A DNA stretch of 7,397 bases from an uncultured Collinsella sp. (GCA_902388545.1 CABMPS010000091.1:1-7397); one strand, 5' to 3'; counted from the first letter of the stretch, positions 1 to 5,904 are shown. The notes: generated by a model not told the origin, from the sequence alone. Program-made: numbers and translations.

Positions 1-1
1 G

Positions 2-592
2 GCCGACGGCAAGCTGGTCAAGCCGGCCGATCCGACGCGCGATGGCTACACTTTCGGTGGTTGGTATACCGATGAGGCTTGCACGCAGGCGTATGACTTC
101 AGTACGCCAGTGACGGCCGATCTGACACTGTATGCCAAGTGGACCAAGAATGCCGTTAACCCTGGCGGCAATGGCGGTTCTGGCACTAATGGTGGCAACG
201 GTGGCGCTGGCAACGGTTCCGGCGCTGGCGCTGGCACTGGCACGGGTTCCGGCTCCGGCTCGAAGGGCGGCGCTATCGCCCCGGGTCAGAAGCCGGTGAC
301 CAAGACGACGGTGTCGACCAAGACCGAGACCAAGGACAACAAGTCCGACAAGAAGGACTCCGATAAATCCGATAAGAAGGACGAGAAGAAATCTGACAAG
401 AAGGACGGCAAGTCCGACAAGAAGTCCGATTCCAAGTCCGATACGGGCGCTGCTTCCACGACCACTGCCAAGAAGTCCTCTGATGCTTCCGAGCAGGAGA
501 CTGGCACCAACCCGCTCGCCATTGTTGGCGTTGCCGCCGGCGTCATCGGTCTCGCCATCGTCGGCGTGTTCGTGTTCACCAAACGTCGGTAG
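2..592 (+). CDS. InlB B-repeat surface protein, C-terminal part (5' truncated by window)
   Basis: The visible 196 residues are the C-terminal end of a secreted, cell-surface-anchored protein; the signal peptide and ectodomain lie upstream of the window. Residues 15-47 form one InlB B-repeat (Listeria-Bacteroides repeat): GYTFGGWYTD, then YDFSTPVTADLTLYAKW. Such repeats are common stalk or adhesin modules in gut bacteria. A Gly/Ser/Asn/Ala-rich spacer follows (about 54-90), then a highly charged Lys/Ser/Asp stalk (about 100-147), which probably spans the peptidoglycan. The end is a hydrophobic helix, PLAIVGVAAGVIGLAIVGVF (171-190), closing with FTKRR. EQETG sits just before the helix where a sortase LPxTG box would be, but Leu-Pro is absent, so this may be a plain membrane anchor. 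The stop is TAG at 590-592 and the DUF4430 gene follows at once, so the two are probably co-transcribed. The reading frame is open from base 2 with no start in view; GTG at 110 lies inside the B-repeat and is not a start. Ligand unknown. Confidence 0.85.
   Translation, partial: ADGKLVKPADPTRDGYTFGGWYTDEACTQAYDFSTPVTADLTLYAKWTKNAVNPGGNGGSGTNGGNGGAGNGSGAGAGTGTGSGSGSKGGAIAPGQKPVTKTTVSTKTETKDNKSDKKDSDKSDKKDEKKSDKKDGKSDKKSDSKSDTGAASTTTAKKSSDASEQETGTNPLAIVGVAAGVIGLAIVGVFVFTKRR
176..280 (+). repeat. Glycine-codon-rich low-complexity tract
   Basis: This is a run of GGC/GGT codons alternating with Asn, Ser, Ala and Thr codons, encoding a flexible Gly-rich spacer between the B-repeat and the charged stalk. 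Units such as GGCAACGGT and GCTGGCACTGGCACGGG recur imperfectly, so the tract could change length by slipped-strand events. Confidence 0.6.
331..450 (+). repeat. Degenerate Lys-Ser-Asp codon repeat (stalk)
   Basis: Imperfect tandem units built on GACAAGAAG and AAGTCCGAC encode repeats of the SDKKD/KSDKK kind. Synonymous codons vary between units (TCC/TCT, GAC/GAT, AAG/AAA), which suggests an old repeat kept for its charge rather than a recent expansion. A similar but less regular composition is found in the next gene (about 835-1040). Confidence 0.6.
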
Positions 593-601
593 GTGAGGGC
601 T

Positions 602-1486
602 GTGTCCAATAAATCCAAGGACGCTGACCCCAAGCAACCAGATTCCTCGTTCATTCAGTTCGACGATGCAAAGCACCAGGGCGCCGCTTCGGCGGCGTCC
701 GCCCCTCGTCGCAAGGCGCTCCTTGGCGTTCTGACTGCCGCGTGCACCATTCTGATCGTCGTCTCGCTGGGTTTCGTCCATCCTTCCACAAGCGGTGCCT
801 GGTCCATCGACTGGATCATTCAGACCGTGACGGGGGAGAGCGTCGTCACCAAGGACACCAAGGCGTCTGGCTCGACTACGACTTCGGTCGAGGCCAGTTC
901 CAAGGATTCCAAGTCATCGAATGACGCAAAAGACGAGTCCAAGGACGATTCCGAGTCTTCAAACAAGGAATCGGATAAAAGCTCGGATAGCAAGAAGTCC
1001 GATGGTCAGGACGGCAAGAAGTCTGGAGATAAATCCGCTGCCCAGAATAGGGGAGCCGGCGATACTTCCAATGTGTCTGGCGGTGCTTCTTCGGGCGGCG
1101 GCCAGTCGTCTGATGGAGCCTCCAGCTCTAATGGCGGAAGCGCTCCCTCGGGCGGACAGGGCGGCTCGCAGGAGTCCAGCTACGTAACGGTGACGGTTTC
1201 GGTCACATCGAGCGCTGTGGGCAATCCTGTGTCTTCTGGTGGCACCTTTACCTTTAACGAAGGCGCTACCGTCTACGATGCCCTGTGCGCGTTGGGCCTT
1301 TCTGTCAACGCACACGGCTCATCGTTCGGCACGTATGTCTCCGCGATTGGTGGTTTGGCCGAGAAGCAGTACGGCGGCACGAGCGGCTGGATGTACTCCG
1401 TCAACGGCACAACGCCTATGACGGCCTGCAGCAACTACGTTCTCTCCAACGGCGACAACGTGGTCTGGTATTACGTTACAGGCTAG
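602..1486 (+). CDS. DUF4430 domain membrane-anchored surface protein
   Basis: The protein has 294 residues from GTG 602. I chose that start because AGGTGA (591-596) sits 5 bases upstream; an in-frame GTG at 593, abutting the previous stop, would give 297 residues but has no visible ribosome binding site. A short polar N-terminus precedes a hydrophobic segment at about 39-59 (LLGVLTAACTILIVVSLGF) flanked by Arg-Arg-Lys, which reads as a signal anchor or uncleaved signal. A long Ser/Lys/Asp then Ser/Gly-rich linker (about 80-193) precedes a C-terminal DUF4430 domain (about 194-294), recognised from VTVSVT, the FNEGATVYDALCALG stretch, GTSGWMYSVNG and the final DNVVWYYV. This beta-grasp-like domain is related to the C-terminal domain of transcobalamin/intrinsic factor; in bacteria its ligand is mostly unknown. 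Two cysteines (about 229 and 276) could form a disulfide outside the cell. It probably shares a transcript with the upstream B-repeat gene, ended by the hairpin at 1509. Cobalamin binding would be speculation. Confidence 0.82.
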   Translation: MSNKSKDADPKQPDSSFIQFDDAKHQGAASAASAPRRKALLGVLTAACTILIVVSLGFVHPSTSGAWSIDWIIQTVTGESVVTKDTKASGSTTTSVEASSKDSKSSNDAKDESKDDSESSNKESDKSSDSKKSDGQDGKKSGDKSAAQNRGAGDTSNVSGGASSGGGQSSDGASSSNGGSAPSGGQGGSQESSYVTVTVSVTSSAVGNPVSSGGTFTFNEGATVYDALCALGLSVNAHGSSFGTYVSAIGGLAEKQYGGTSGWMYSVNGTTPMTACSNYVLSNGDNVVWYYVTG

Positions 1487-1508
1487 AGGCCTCGACATAG
1501 CGCGCCAG

Positions 1509-1547
1509 ACGGGCGGTTCGGACAGACATCCGGGCCGCCCGTTTTTC
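1509..1547 (+). terminator. Intrinsic terminator of the surface-protein pair
   Basis: ACGGGCGG (1509-1516) pairs with CCGCCCGT (1535-1542). The stem continues inward through two T-G wobbles to CGGA (1519-1522)/TCCG (1529-1532), giving about 14 pairs around the loop CAGACA. A run of five T (1542-1546) follows directly. It lies 22 bases after the DUF4430 stop. Confidence 0.9.
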
Positions 1548-1585
1548 ATACGAATGGGACTGGGTCGCCGGGTCTCTCGACAAAC

Positions 1586-1616
1586 AAAAAACGGTTGGAA
1601 TGGGAATTCCAACCGG
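1586..1616 (-). terminator. Intrinsic terminator of the leftward GtrA gene
   Basis: On the reverse strand CGGTTGGAA (1615-1607) pairs perfectly with TTCCAACCG (1600-1592) around a 6-base loop and is followed by six T (1591-1586 read in reverse). It lies 29 bases past the GtrA stop and faces the forward terminator at 1509, which is normal for convergent genes. Confidence 0.9.
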
Positions 1617-1644
1617 TTATACATTCAAGCAAATAGTGAATCGA

Positions 1645-2052
1645 CTACGACCGTGCGCCCTCGAGGAAGAAGCGGCGGCTGAAGTAGTTGTACCAGGTGA
1701 CGAGGAACGTGGCGATGGCCTTCATGGCCTGGTAGCCGATGCTCAAAAACGTGACGCCCACAAACAGGTATAGGTCGTTGAGGCCCAGACCGATCACCGA
1801 CAGGATGGTGAAGATCGTGAACTCGCGCTTGCGGCTCATGCCCTCGCGGTGGTCGAACACATACTTCATGCTGAGCCAGTAGTTGACCACGACGGACGTG
1901 GTAAACGAGACCGTGGTGCTCATCAAAAAGTCGAGGTGAAACAGCTCGACAAGCGCAATGAGCATACCCCAGTCGATGCCAAAGGAGATAAGACCCACGA
2001 CAGCGAACTTGAGGAACTGCTTGGTATGAGGTTGTGCCAGTGCCTTGCGCAC
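1645..2052 (-). CDS. GtrA family membrane protein (copy 1)
   Basis: A 135-residue GtrA-like protein with four predicted membrane helices (about 12-36, 41-63, 78-102, 106-125). Family signs are QFLKFAVVGLISFGIDWGM at the N-terminus, NYWLSMKYVF at the end of helix 2, and a short basic C-terminus, YNYFSRRFFLEG. GtrA proteins are thought to help move lipid-linked sugars, made by GtrB-type glycosyltransferases, across the cytoplasmic membrane for modifying wall or surface polymers; no glycosyltransferase lies in this window. Length is typical. The start is GTG 2052: the frame upstream reaches a stop at 2095-2097 with no other start codon. The upstream GGATGTGA is a one-mismatch match to the anti-Shine-Dalgarno complement. 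It is paralogous to the protein at 2271-2666, and closest between helices 2 and 3. It may have its own promoter (2135-2163). Substrate unknown. Confidence 0.88.
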   Translation of the reverse strand: MRKALAQPHTKQFLKFAVVGLISFGIDWGMLIALVELFHLDFLMSTTVSFTTSVVVNYWLSMKYVFDHREGMSRKREFTIFTILSVIGLGLNDLYLFVGVTFLSIGYQAMKAIATFLVTWYNYFSRRFFLEGARS

Positions 2053-2126
2053 GTAATCACATCCAATGCGTTGATGAATCGAGCAGAGGATACTTTAGAG
2101 CTTTTGCAAGGGAAACGTAAGGTCTT

Positions 2127-2163
2127 TGCCAAGAACTATACGAACTCGCCAAATTTTCAAGAG
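2127..2163 (-). promoter_or_regulatory. Candidate promoter of GtrA copy 1
   Basis: The reverse strand carries TATAGT (2140-2135), a good -10. The -35 is poor: TCTTGA sits at 16 bases spacing and the better TTGAAA at only 14. It would give a leader of about 75 bases. The -35 zone falls on the left arm of the inverted repeat at 2150-2188, so the site may be regulated. Confidence 0.35.
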
Positions 2164-2188
2164 CTAATCCGCAAACGTTGAAAATTTG
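2150..2188. promoter_or_regulatory. 11-bp perfect inverted repeat, candidate operator
   Basis: CAAATTTTCAA (2150-2160) and TTGAAAATTTG (2178-2188) are exact inverse complements with a 17-base spacer. Arm centres are 28 bases apart. No T-run follows on either strand, so it is not a normal terminator. Its position over the -35 region of the candidate GtrA promoter suggests a regulator binding site. The regulator is unknown. Confidence 0.45.
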
Positions 2189-2270
2189 CCCGTAAACGAG
2201 CAAAGCTCACGAACGACACAGCGCTCGACGTGCGTCATCCGTGGGCATCGTAAAGCTGTAAGGTTGCGAG

Positions 2271-2666
2271 TTACTTGGTCTCGTCGCCTTCCAGGAAGAT
2301 CTTTCGGGTCACAAAGTTGTAGACCATGACAAGCGCGGTGGCGCAGATCTTGGCGATATTGGCCTCGAGTCCCAGGCCGGCGTTGAGTGTCAACACGATA
2401 CCGTCGTTGAGTGCCAGGCCGATCACGGACAGCACGACAAAGATAATGAACTCGCGGCGGCGGCTCATGCCCTCCTTGTGCGCAAACACGTACTTCATGC
2501 TTGCGAGGTAGTTAAAGATAAGCGAGATGATAAAGCCGCTGGTGTTGGCGATTAGGATGTTGAGGCCCAGACCGTAGTGGAGCAGATTCATAATGCCAAA
2601 GTCGATGACCGTGGCAATGACGCCGACGACGCCAAACTTCATGATCTGCGCAAGGAGCTTTTGCAT
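2271..2666 (-). CDS. GtrA family membrane protein (copy 2)
   Basis: A 131-residue GtrA-like protein with four predicted helices (about 8-30, 36-56, 73-96, 100-120). The N-terminus (QIMKFGVVGVIATVIDFGIM), NYLASMKYVF and the basic tail YNFVTRKIFLEG match the family and mirror copy 1. The start is ATG 2666, because homology begins there and AGGCAGG lies a few bases upstream. The open frame runs 39 codons further to 2783, overlapping the end of fbp, but that stretch lacks family similarity and would be non-coding leader. The likely role is membrane translocation or presentation of a lipid-linked sugar for surface glycosylation; the partner enzyme is not visible. It lies 79 bases after fbp on the same strand, so read-through from fbp is possible. 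I see no convincing terminator after it, so copy 1 may also be reached by read-through. Confidence 0.88.
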   Translation of the reverse strand: MQKLLAQIMKFGVVGVIATVIDFGIMNLLHYGLGLNILIANTSGFIISLIFNYLASMKYVFAHKEGMSRRREFIIFVVLSVIGLALNDGIVLTLNAGLGLEANIAKICATALVMVYNFVTRKIFLEGDETK

Positions 2667-2683
2667 GGTACCTGCCTTATGGT

Positions 2684-2739
2684 GGCGCCGGGGCGCCGCG
2701 GGGATGACAAACTTGGCACAGTTTAGCCAATCCCCGCGG
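2684..2739. repeat. GC-rich inverted repeats between fbp and GtrA copy 2
   Basis: CCGCGGGGAT (2696-2705) and ATCCCCGCGG (2730-2739) form a perfect 10-bp inverted repeat with a 24-base spacer holding a smaller TGGC/GCCA stem. Next to it GGCGCC occurs at 2684-2689 and again at 2692-2697. There is no T-run on the reverse strand, so it does not look like a standard intrinsic terminator. It may shape or process the fbp-GtrA transcript. Confidence 0.5.
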
Positions 2740-2745
2740 GTGGGG

Positions 2746-4662
2746 CTAGACGCGCTCCTCGATAGCACCGTTTCTATATGCATCGAGCAGCTGGCGCAGG
2801 TCTTGGATCTGGCTGCGGATCTTGGCTCCGGAATCGGTGTCGCTCACCATGCGGCGACGGTCTGCTTGGTCAAAACGGTTGGTCTCGCTCTCGATGTCCA
2901 CGTTGCGTGTGAGTGCCTCGGCAACCGTCGTAAAGGCCCGGTGCGACTTGAGACGGCAGCCGCGCGAGCTCGAGATGAGCGTATAGCCGGCGATACCCGT
3001 CTTGGGATGGTAGGCGCGGCAGAAGCCGCCATCGATGACCAGCAGCTTGCCCTCGGCGCGGATGGGCTGCTCGCCCTTGGTGGTTTTAACGGGCGTGTGG
3101 CCGTTGATGATGTGGCCGGTCGGTGAACATGCCATGGGCGTGACGCCAAACTCGCGCATGATGTCGTCGCAGACCGAGGGCGACTTGGTAAGCGTAAAGT
3201 ACGGGTCCATCGGCTCGACCCAGGTGCTCTTATCGGCGATATAGGCGCGCTCAAAGGTACGCACCAGGCGTCCGCTGGCGGGTGAGTTAAAGCCGATCCA
3301 CAGGTACCACATCCAGTCGAGAGCGTCGCGGTCGCCCACGCGCCAGGCGCGGCGGGCGATGTGGTCGCAAAAATCGAGATAATCGCGGCCAGTGTGCCAG
3401 GTGCCCAGGCAGTTCATGCTGCTAAAGGTGCCGTCTTCGTTGAGTGGCACGCAGCCATGGAACAGCAGGTTGCCGTTGGCGACCTTGTACATCGAGCCGT
3501 GGGAATAGAGGAAATCGATATGGCGATGCAGGTGATCGGCGGTGACAAACTCGGACACGAGCTTGTCTATGATGTGCTGCTCCTCGGGCGTGAGTGTGTA
3601 GGGGTCCGTCGGGTCGACGGTGGGGAAGTCGTTGGTCGTGAGCGGCCACACGCTGCCGTCGGCGAGCGTGACCGTGCCGGTGTCGTGGTCGATCTTGTCG
3701 AGTAACAGGCGGTCGGTCATGTCGAACTCGGGATGGCGCTGGATAATCTGACCCTCGAGCTTAAAGAGCAGCACGTTGATGGCCTTGATCAGCGGGGTGA
3801 TGGACTCACCGGCGGTGTAGGTGGCATCGGCAAAGGCGACAAGCTCACGCAGCGAGATGCCGTAGTCGTTCTCCAGGATCTCGTAGTTGTCGTAGCGTAG
3901 GTTGTTGCGCAGCACCGTGGCGATGCAGGCGGGCTCACCGGCCGCAGCGCCCATCCACAGCAGGTCGTGGTTGCCCCACTGGATGTCGAGTGAATGGTAG
4001 GTGAGCAGGCGGTCCATAATCTTGGCCGCGCCGCCACCGCGGTCGAAGATGTCGCCCACCAGGTGCAGGTGGTCGACGGCCAGGCGCTTGATGAGCGAGG
4101 CAAGCGACTCGATAAAGTCGTCGGCGCTTGCGGTCTCCAGGATGGACTCCACGATGCGCTCGTGATAGCGCACGCGATAGTTGTTCTCGTCCGGGTGCGT
4201 GTGCAACAACTCGTCGATGATATAGGCGTAATCGCGTGGGATGGCCTTACGCACCTTGGAGCGCGTATAACGGCTCGAAAGCGAGCGGGCAACCATAATG
4301 AGTTGGTCAAGCATCGTCTTGTACCAGGTGGGCGAGTCCTCGCGCTGGCTGCGGACCAGCTCGATCTTCTCGCGCGGGTAGTAGATGAGCGTGCACAGCT
4401 CGCCCTTCTCGTCAAAGGAGAGCGTTTCGCCAAAAATCTCGTCGACATGCTCGCGCACGACGCCCGAGCAGTTGTTGAGGATGTGCATAAAGGCTTCGTA
4501 CTCGCCATGCACGTCGCTCATAAAATGCTCAGTGCCTTTGGGCAGGTTGAGGATGGCCGAGAGGTTGATGATCTCGGTAAACGCGGATTGCTCGGTGGGA
4601 AACTGTCTCGACAGCAGGCGCAGATACTTGAAGTCTTGCGGATTGCGATCGAATGCGACCAT
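2746..4662 (-). CDS. fbp: Class III fructose-1,6-bisphosphatase
   Basis: A 638-residue FBPase of the class III (Firmicutes-type, about 640-670 residue) family. It hydrolyses fructose 1,6-bisphosphate to fructose 6-phosphate plus phosphate in the cytoplasm, the committed step of gluconeogenesis. It belongs to the calcineurin-like metallophosphatases; visible metal and catalytic motifs are SDVHGEY (49-55), GDIFDRG (203-209), GNHD (230-233), HGCVP (402-406) and NGHTPVK (520-526), followed by LVIDGG (541-546). All key Asp, His and Asn residues are present and the length is normal, so it should be active. The start is ATG 4662, with AAGGTG 4 bases upstream. The start of the protein (FKYLRLLSRQFPTEQSA) also matches the family. 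Its leader holds a 10-bp inverted repeat (4690-4719), a likely point of control. It heads the leftward group with the GtrA genes, though a functional link to them is not obvious. Divergent to degV. Confidence 0.97.
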   Translation of the reverse strand: MVAFDRNPQDFKYLRLLSRQFPTEQSAFTEIINLSAILNLPKGTEHFMSDVHGEYEAFMHILNNCSGVVREHVDEIFGETLSFDEKGELCTLIYYPREKIELVRSQREDSPTWYKTMLDQLIMVARSLSSRYTRSKVRKAIPRDYAYIIDELLHTHPDENNYRVRYHERIVESILETASADDFIESLASLIKRLAVDHLHLVGDIFDRGGGAAKIMDRLLTYHSLDIQWGNHDLLWMGAAAGEPACIATVLRNNLRYDNYEILENDYGISLRELVAFADATYTAGESITPLIKAINVLLFKLEGQIIQRHPEFDMTDRLLLDKIDHDTGTVTLADGSVWPLTTNDFPTVDPTDPYTLTPEEQHIIDKLVSEFVTADHLHRHIDFLYSHGSMYKVANGNLLFHGCVPLNEDGTFSSMNCLGTWHTGRDYLDFCDHIARRAWRVGDRDALDWMWYLWIGFNSPASGRLVRTFERAYIADKSTWVEPMDPYFTLTKSPSVCDDIMREFGVTPMACSPTGHIINGHTPVKTTKGEQPIRAEGKLLVIDGGFCRAYHPKTGIAGYTLISSSRGCRLKSHRAFTTVAEALTRNVDIESETNRFDQADRRRMVSDTDSGAKIRSQIQDLRQLLDAYRNGAIEERV

Positions 4663-4689
4663 GAAACACCTTCCGATAGGGCTGGTAAA

Positions 4690-4719
4690 ACTGATAAACA
4701 GCGTAAAACGTTTATCAGT
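4690..4719 (-). promoter_or_regulatory. 10-bp inverted repeat in fbp leader, operator or attenuator
   Basis: ACTGATAAAC (4690-4699) and GTTTATCAGT (4710-4719) are perfect inverse complements with a 10-base spacer, arm centres two helical turns (20 bases) apart. It lies 28-57 bases before the fbp start. Read on the fbp strand, the right arm runs into TTTT, so the RNA could form an AT-rich hairpin with a short U-run, as in an attenuator. The geometry also suits a dimeric repressor. The inner AAAACGTTTA resembles LacI-family operator cores but does not fit a full cre consensus. Confidence 0.5.
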
Positions 4720-4778
4720 ATGCGCCGCTTTTGTTTCGATTGGGGATGGGCAGCCGAATTGTTAGCCGAACGGTTTGG

Positions 4779-4790
4779 TAAATCGATTTA
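4779..4790. repeat. 12-bp perfect palindrome TAAATCGATTTA
   Basis: TAAATCGATTTA reads the same on both strands. It lies in the divergent fbp/degV region, immediately before the ribosome binding site of the 44-codon ORF. It could be a regulator site or part of a promoter. No known regulon motif was recognised. Confidence 0.35.
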
Positions 4791-4802
4791 GTGGAGGTAG
4801 AT

Positions 4803-4937
4803 ATGGCGGTTGAGTGGAGACGACAGAAGGTGTTTTCTCAGATATTTATGCGTGGGGCCGGTGGAGACGATGGTGGTAAAGATGTTCGCTATTTTTGGTT
4901 CGATTTGGTAAATAGTGGACATATGTACCGTATGTAG
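4803..4937 (+). CDS. Possible small protein of 44 residues
   Basis: The ORF runs from ATG 4803 to TAG 4935-4937 with GGAGG (4793-4797) 5 bases upstream, one of the best ribosome binding sites in the window. The predicted peptide begins MAVEWRRQKVFSQIFMRG and ends DLVNSGHMYRM. It is basic at the N-terminus, with an aromatic patch YFWF at 30-33. There is no membrane helix, signal peptide or family I recognise. Codon use argues against an ordinary local gene: AGA, CGA, ATA, GTA and many T-ending codons in a high-GC neighbourhood. It lies 45 bases before degV, whose promoter follows its stop. It could be a real small protein or leader peptide, part of an interspersed repeat, or chance. A 10-bp sequence occurs just before the ORF and again near its end. 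Confidence 0.33.
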   Translation: MAVEWRRQKVFSQIFMRGAGGDDGGKDVRYFWFDLVNSGHMYRM

Positions 4938-4945
4938 GCTCACTG

Positions 4946-4954
4946 TGCGATAAT
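4946..4954 (+). promoter_or_regulatory. Extended -10 promoter of degV
   Basis: TGCGATAAT (4946-4954) is an extended -10 (TGn plus GATAAT, one mismatch to TATAAT). The -35 region at normal spacing (about 4926-4931) is poor, as is usual for extended -10 promoters. Transcription would start near 4961, giving a leader of about 22 bases that contains AAGGAG. Confidence 0.5.
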
Positions 4955-4982
4955 TTGCGCAGCAATGAGTAAGGAGCCTCAT

Positions 4983-5873
4983 ATGAGTGATTTTGTCCTG
5001 ACCTGTGAATCCGCCGCCGACCGAACCCGTGAGTTCTTTGCGTCGCGCAATATCCCTGTCGTGTGTTTTCATTACGAGATCGACGATGTTGTCTATACGG
5101 ACGATCTGTATCAGTCGATTACGCCGGACGAGTTTTTTGCCCAGATTGCCGCAGGCGCCATGCCCAAGACGTCTCAGGTGAGCGTGGGCGAGTACGAGGA
5201 GTTTTGGGAGCCGTTTGTTGCCGAGGGTAAAGACGTGCTGCACCTGACGTTGTCGTCGGGTATTTCGGGCACGTATGGATCGGCCTGCGTTGCGGCGCAG
5301 ATGCTCGCGGATCGCTATCCCCAGGGCGGCAAGGTGCGCGTCATCGATTCGCTGGCAGCGTCTTCGGGCTTTGGCCTGCTGGCGGAATGTGCCGCCGACG
5401 TGCGCGATAGCGGGGCTTCACTCGACGAGACGGCCGCCTGGATCGAGGAGCACAAACTCAACCTGCACCACTGGTTCTTCTCGACCGATCTGTCGAGCTA
5501 CCTGCGCGGCGGTCGCATTTCGGCTGCGAGCGCAATCATCGGCACGGCGCTTAAGATTTGCCCACTTATGACGGTCGATTGCGAAGGTAAGCTGTCGCCA
5601 CGTGAGAAGATTCGCACTAAGAAGCGCGCGATTTCCGAGATGGCTAAGACTATGATGGCACACGTGCAGGACGGTGCGGATTATTCGGGTAAGTGCATCA
5701 TGTCGCACTCGGCGTGCCGCGAGGATGCCGAGGCAGTTGCGGCGCTGATTGAGGAACAGGTTCCGCAGCTTAAAGGCAAGATTGAGATTAATAACATCGG
5801 TACTCTGATTGGCTCGCATACCGGACCTGGTACGGTGGCGCTCTTCTTTATGGGCGACAAGCGCGTGGATTAA
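4983..5873 (+). CDS. DegV family fatty-acid-binding protein
   Basis: A 296-residue cytoplasmic DegV/EDD-fold protein. Family members bind a single long-chain fatty acid between two domains. The FakB members present it to the kinase FakA, making acyl-phosphate so that outside fatty acids enter phospholipid synthesis. Visible signatures are SDFVLTCESAAD at the N-terminus, TSQVSVGEY (63-71) and LTLSSGISGTYGSA (88-101), which shape the carboxylate pocket, LRGGRIS (174-180) and the C-terminal GSHTGPGTVALFF (277-289). Length is typical (about 280-300). The start is ATG 4983 because AAGGAG (4971-4976) is 6 bases upstream and the family begins there. An in-frame ATG at 4965 adds six residues but would place AAGGAG inside the gene. 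No FakA-like gene is in the window, so FakB function versus another DegV role is unproven. It appears monocistronic, between its own promoter and the hairpin at 5915. Confidence 0.93.
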   Translation: MSDFVLTCESAADRTREFFASRNIPVVCFHYEIDDVVYTDDLYQSITPDEFFAQIAAGAMPKTSQVSVGEYEEFWEPFVAEGKDVLHLTLSSGISGTYGSACVAAQMLADRYPQGGKVRVIDSLAASSGFGLLAECAADVRDSGASLDETAAWIEEHKLNLHHWFFSTDLSSYLRGGRISAASAIIGTALKICPLMTVDCEGKLSPREKIRTKKRAISEMAKTMMAHVQDGADYSGKCIMSHSACREDAEAVAALIEEQVPQLKGKIEINNIGTLIGSHTGPGTVALFFMGDKRVD

Positions 5874-5904
5874 TTTGCCCCATCACATCGCCGCATGATT
5901 GCTC

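Noticed and set aside
331..450. CRISPR-like or regulatory tandem repeat
   Set aside because: The periodicity is codon-based and encodes a charged protein stalk; there are no constant repeats with unique spacers.
2708..2735. fbp terminator built on the TGGC/GCCA stem
   Set aside because: The stem is only 4-5 bp and the following T tract (GTTTGTC) is too short.
2667..2783. 39-codon N-terminal extension of GtrA copy 2
   Set aside because: The extension has no GtrA similarity, overlaps the end of fbp and covers the palindromic spacer; ATG 2666 has a ribosome binding site.
3789..4508. Reverse-strand open frame of 239 codons overlapping fbp in another frame
   Set aside because: Ser/Thr/Arg-rich out-of-frame shadow of fbp with no ribosome binding site or domain.
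3994..4791. Forward-strand open frame of 265 codons opposite fbp
   Set aside because: It mirrors the fbp coding frame, shows no recognisable domain, and fbp has all catalytic motifs on the other strand.
4788..5243. Reverse-strand open frame of 151 codons over the degV start
   Set aside because: It is antisense to the well-supported N-terminus of degV and its promoter; no domain was recognised.
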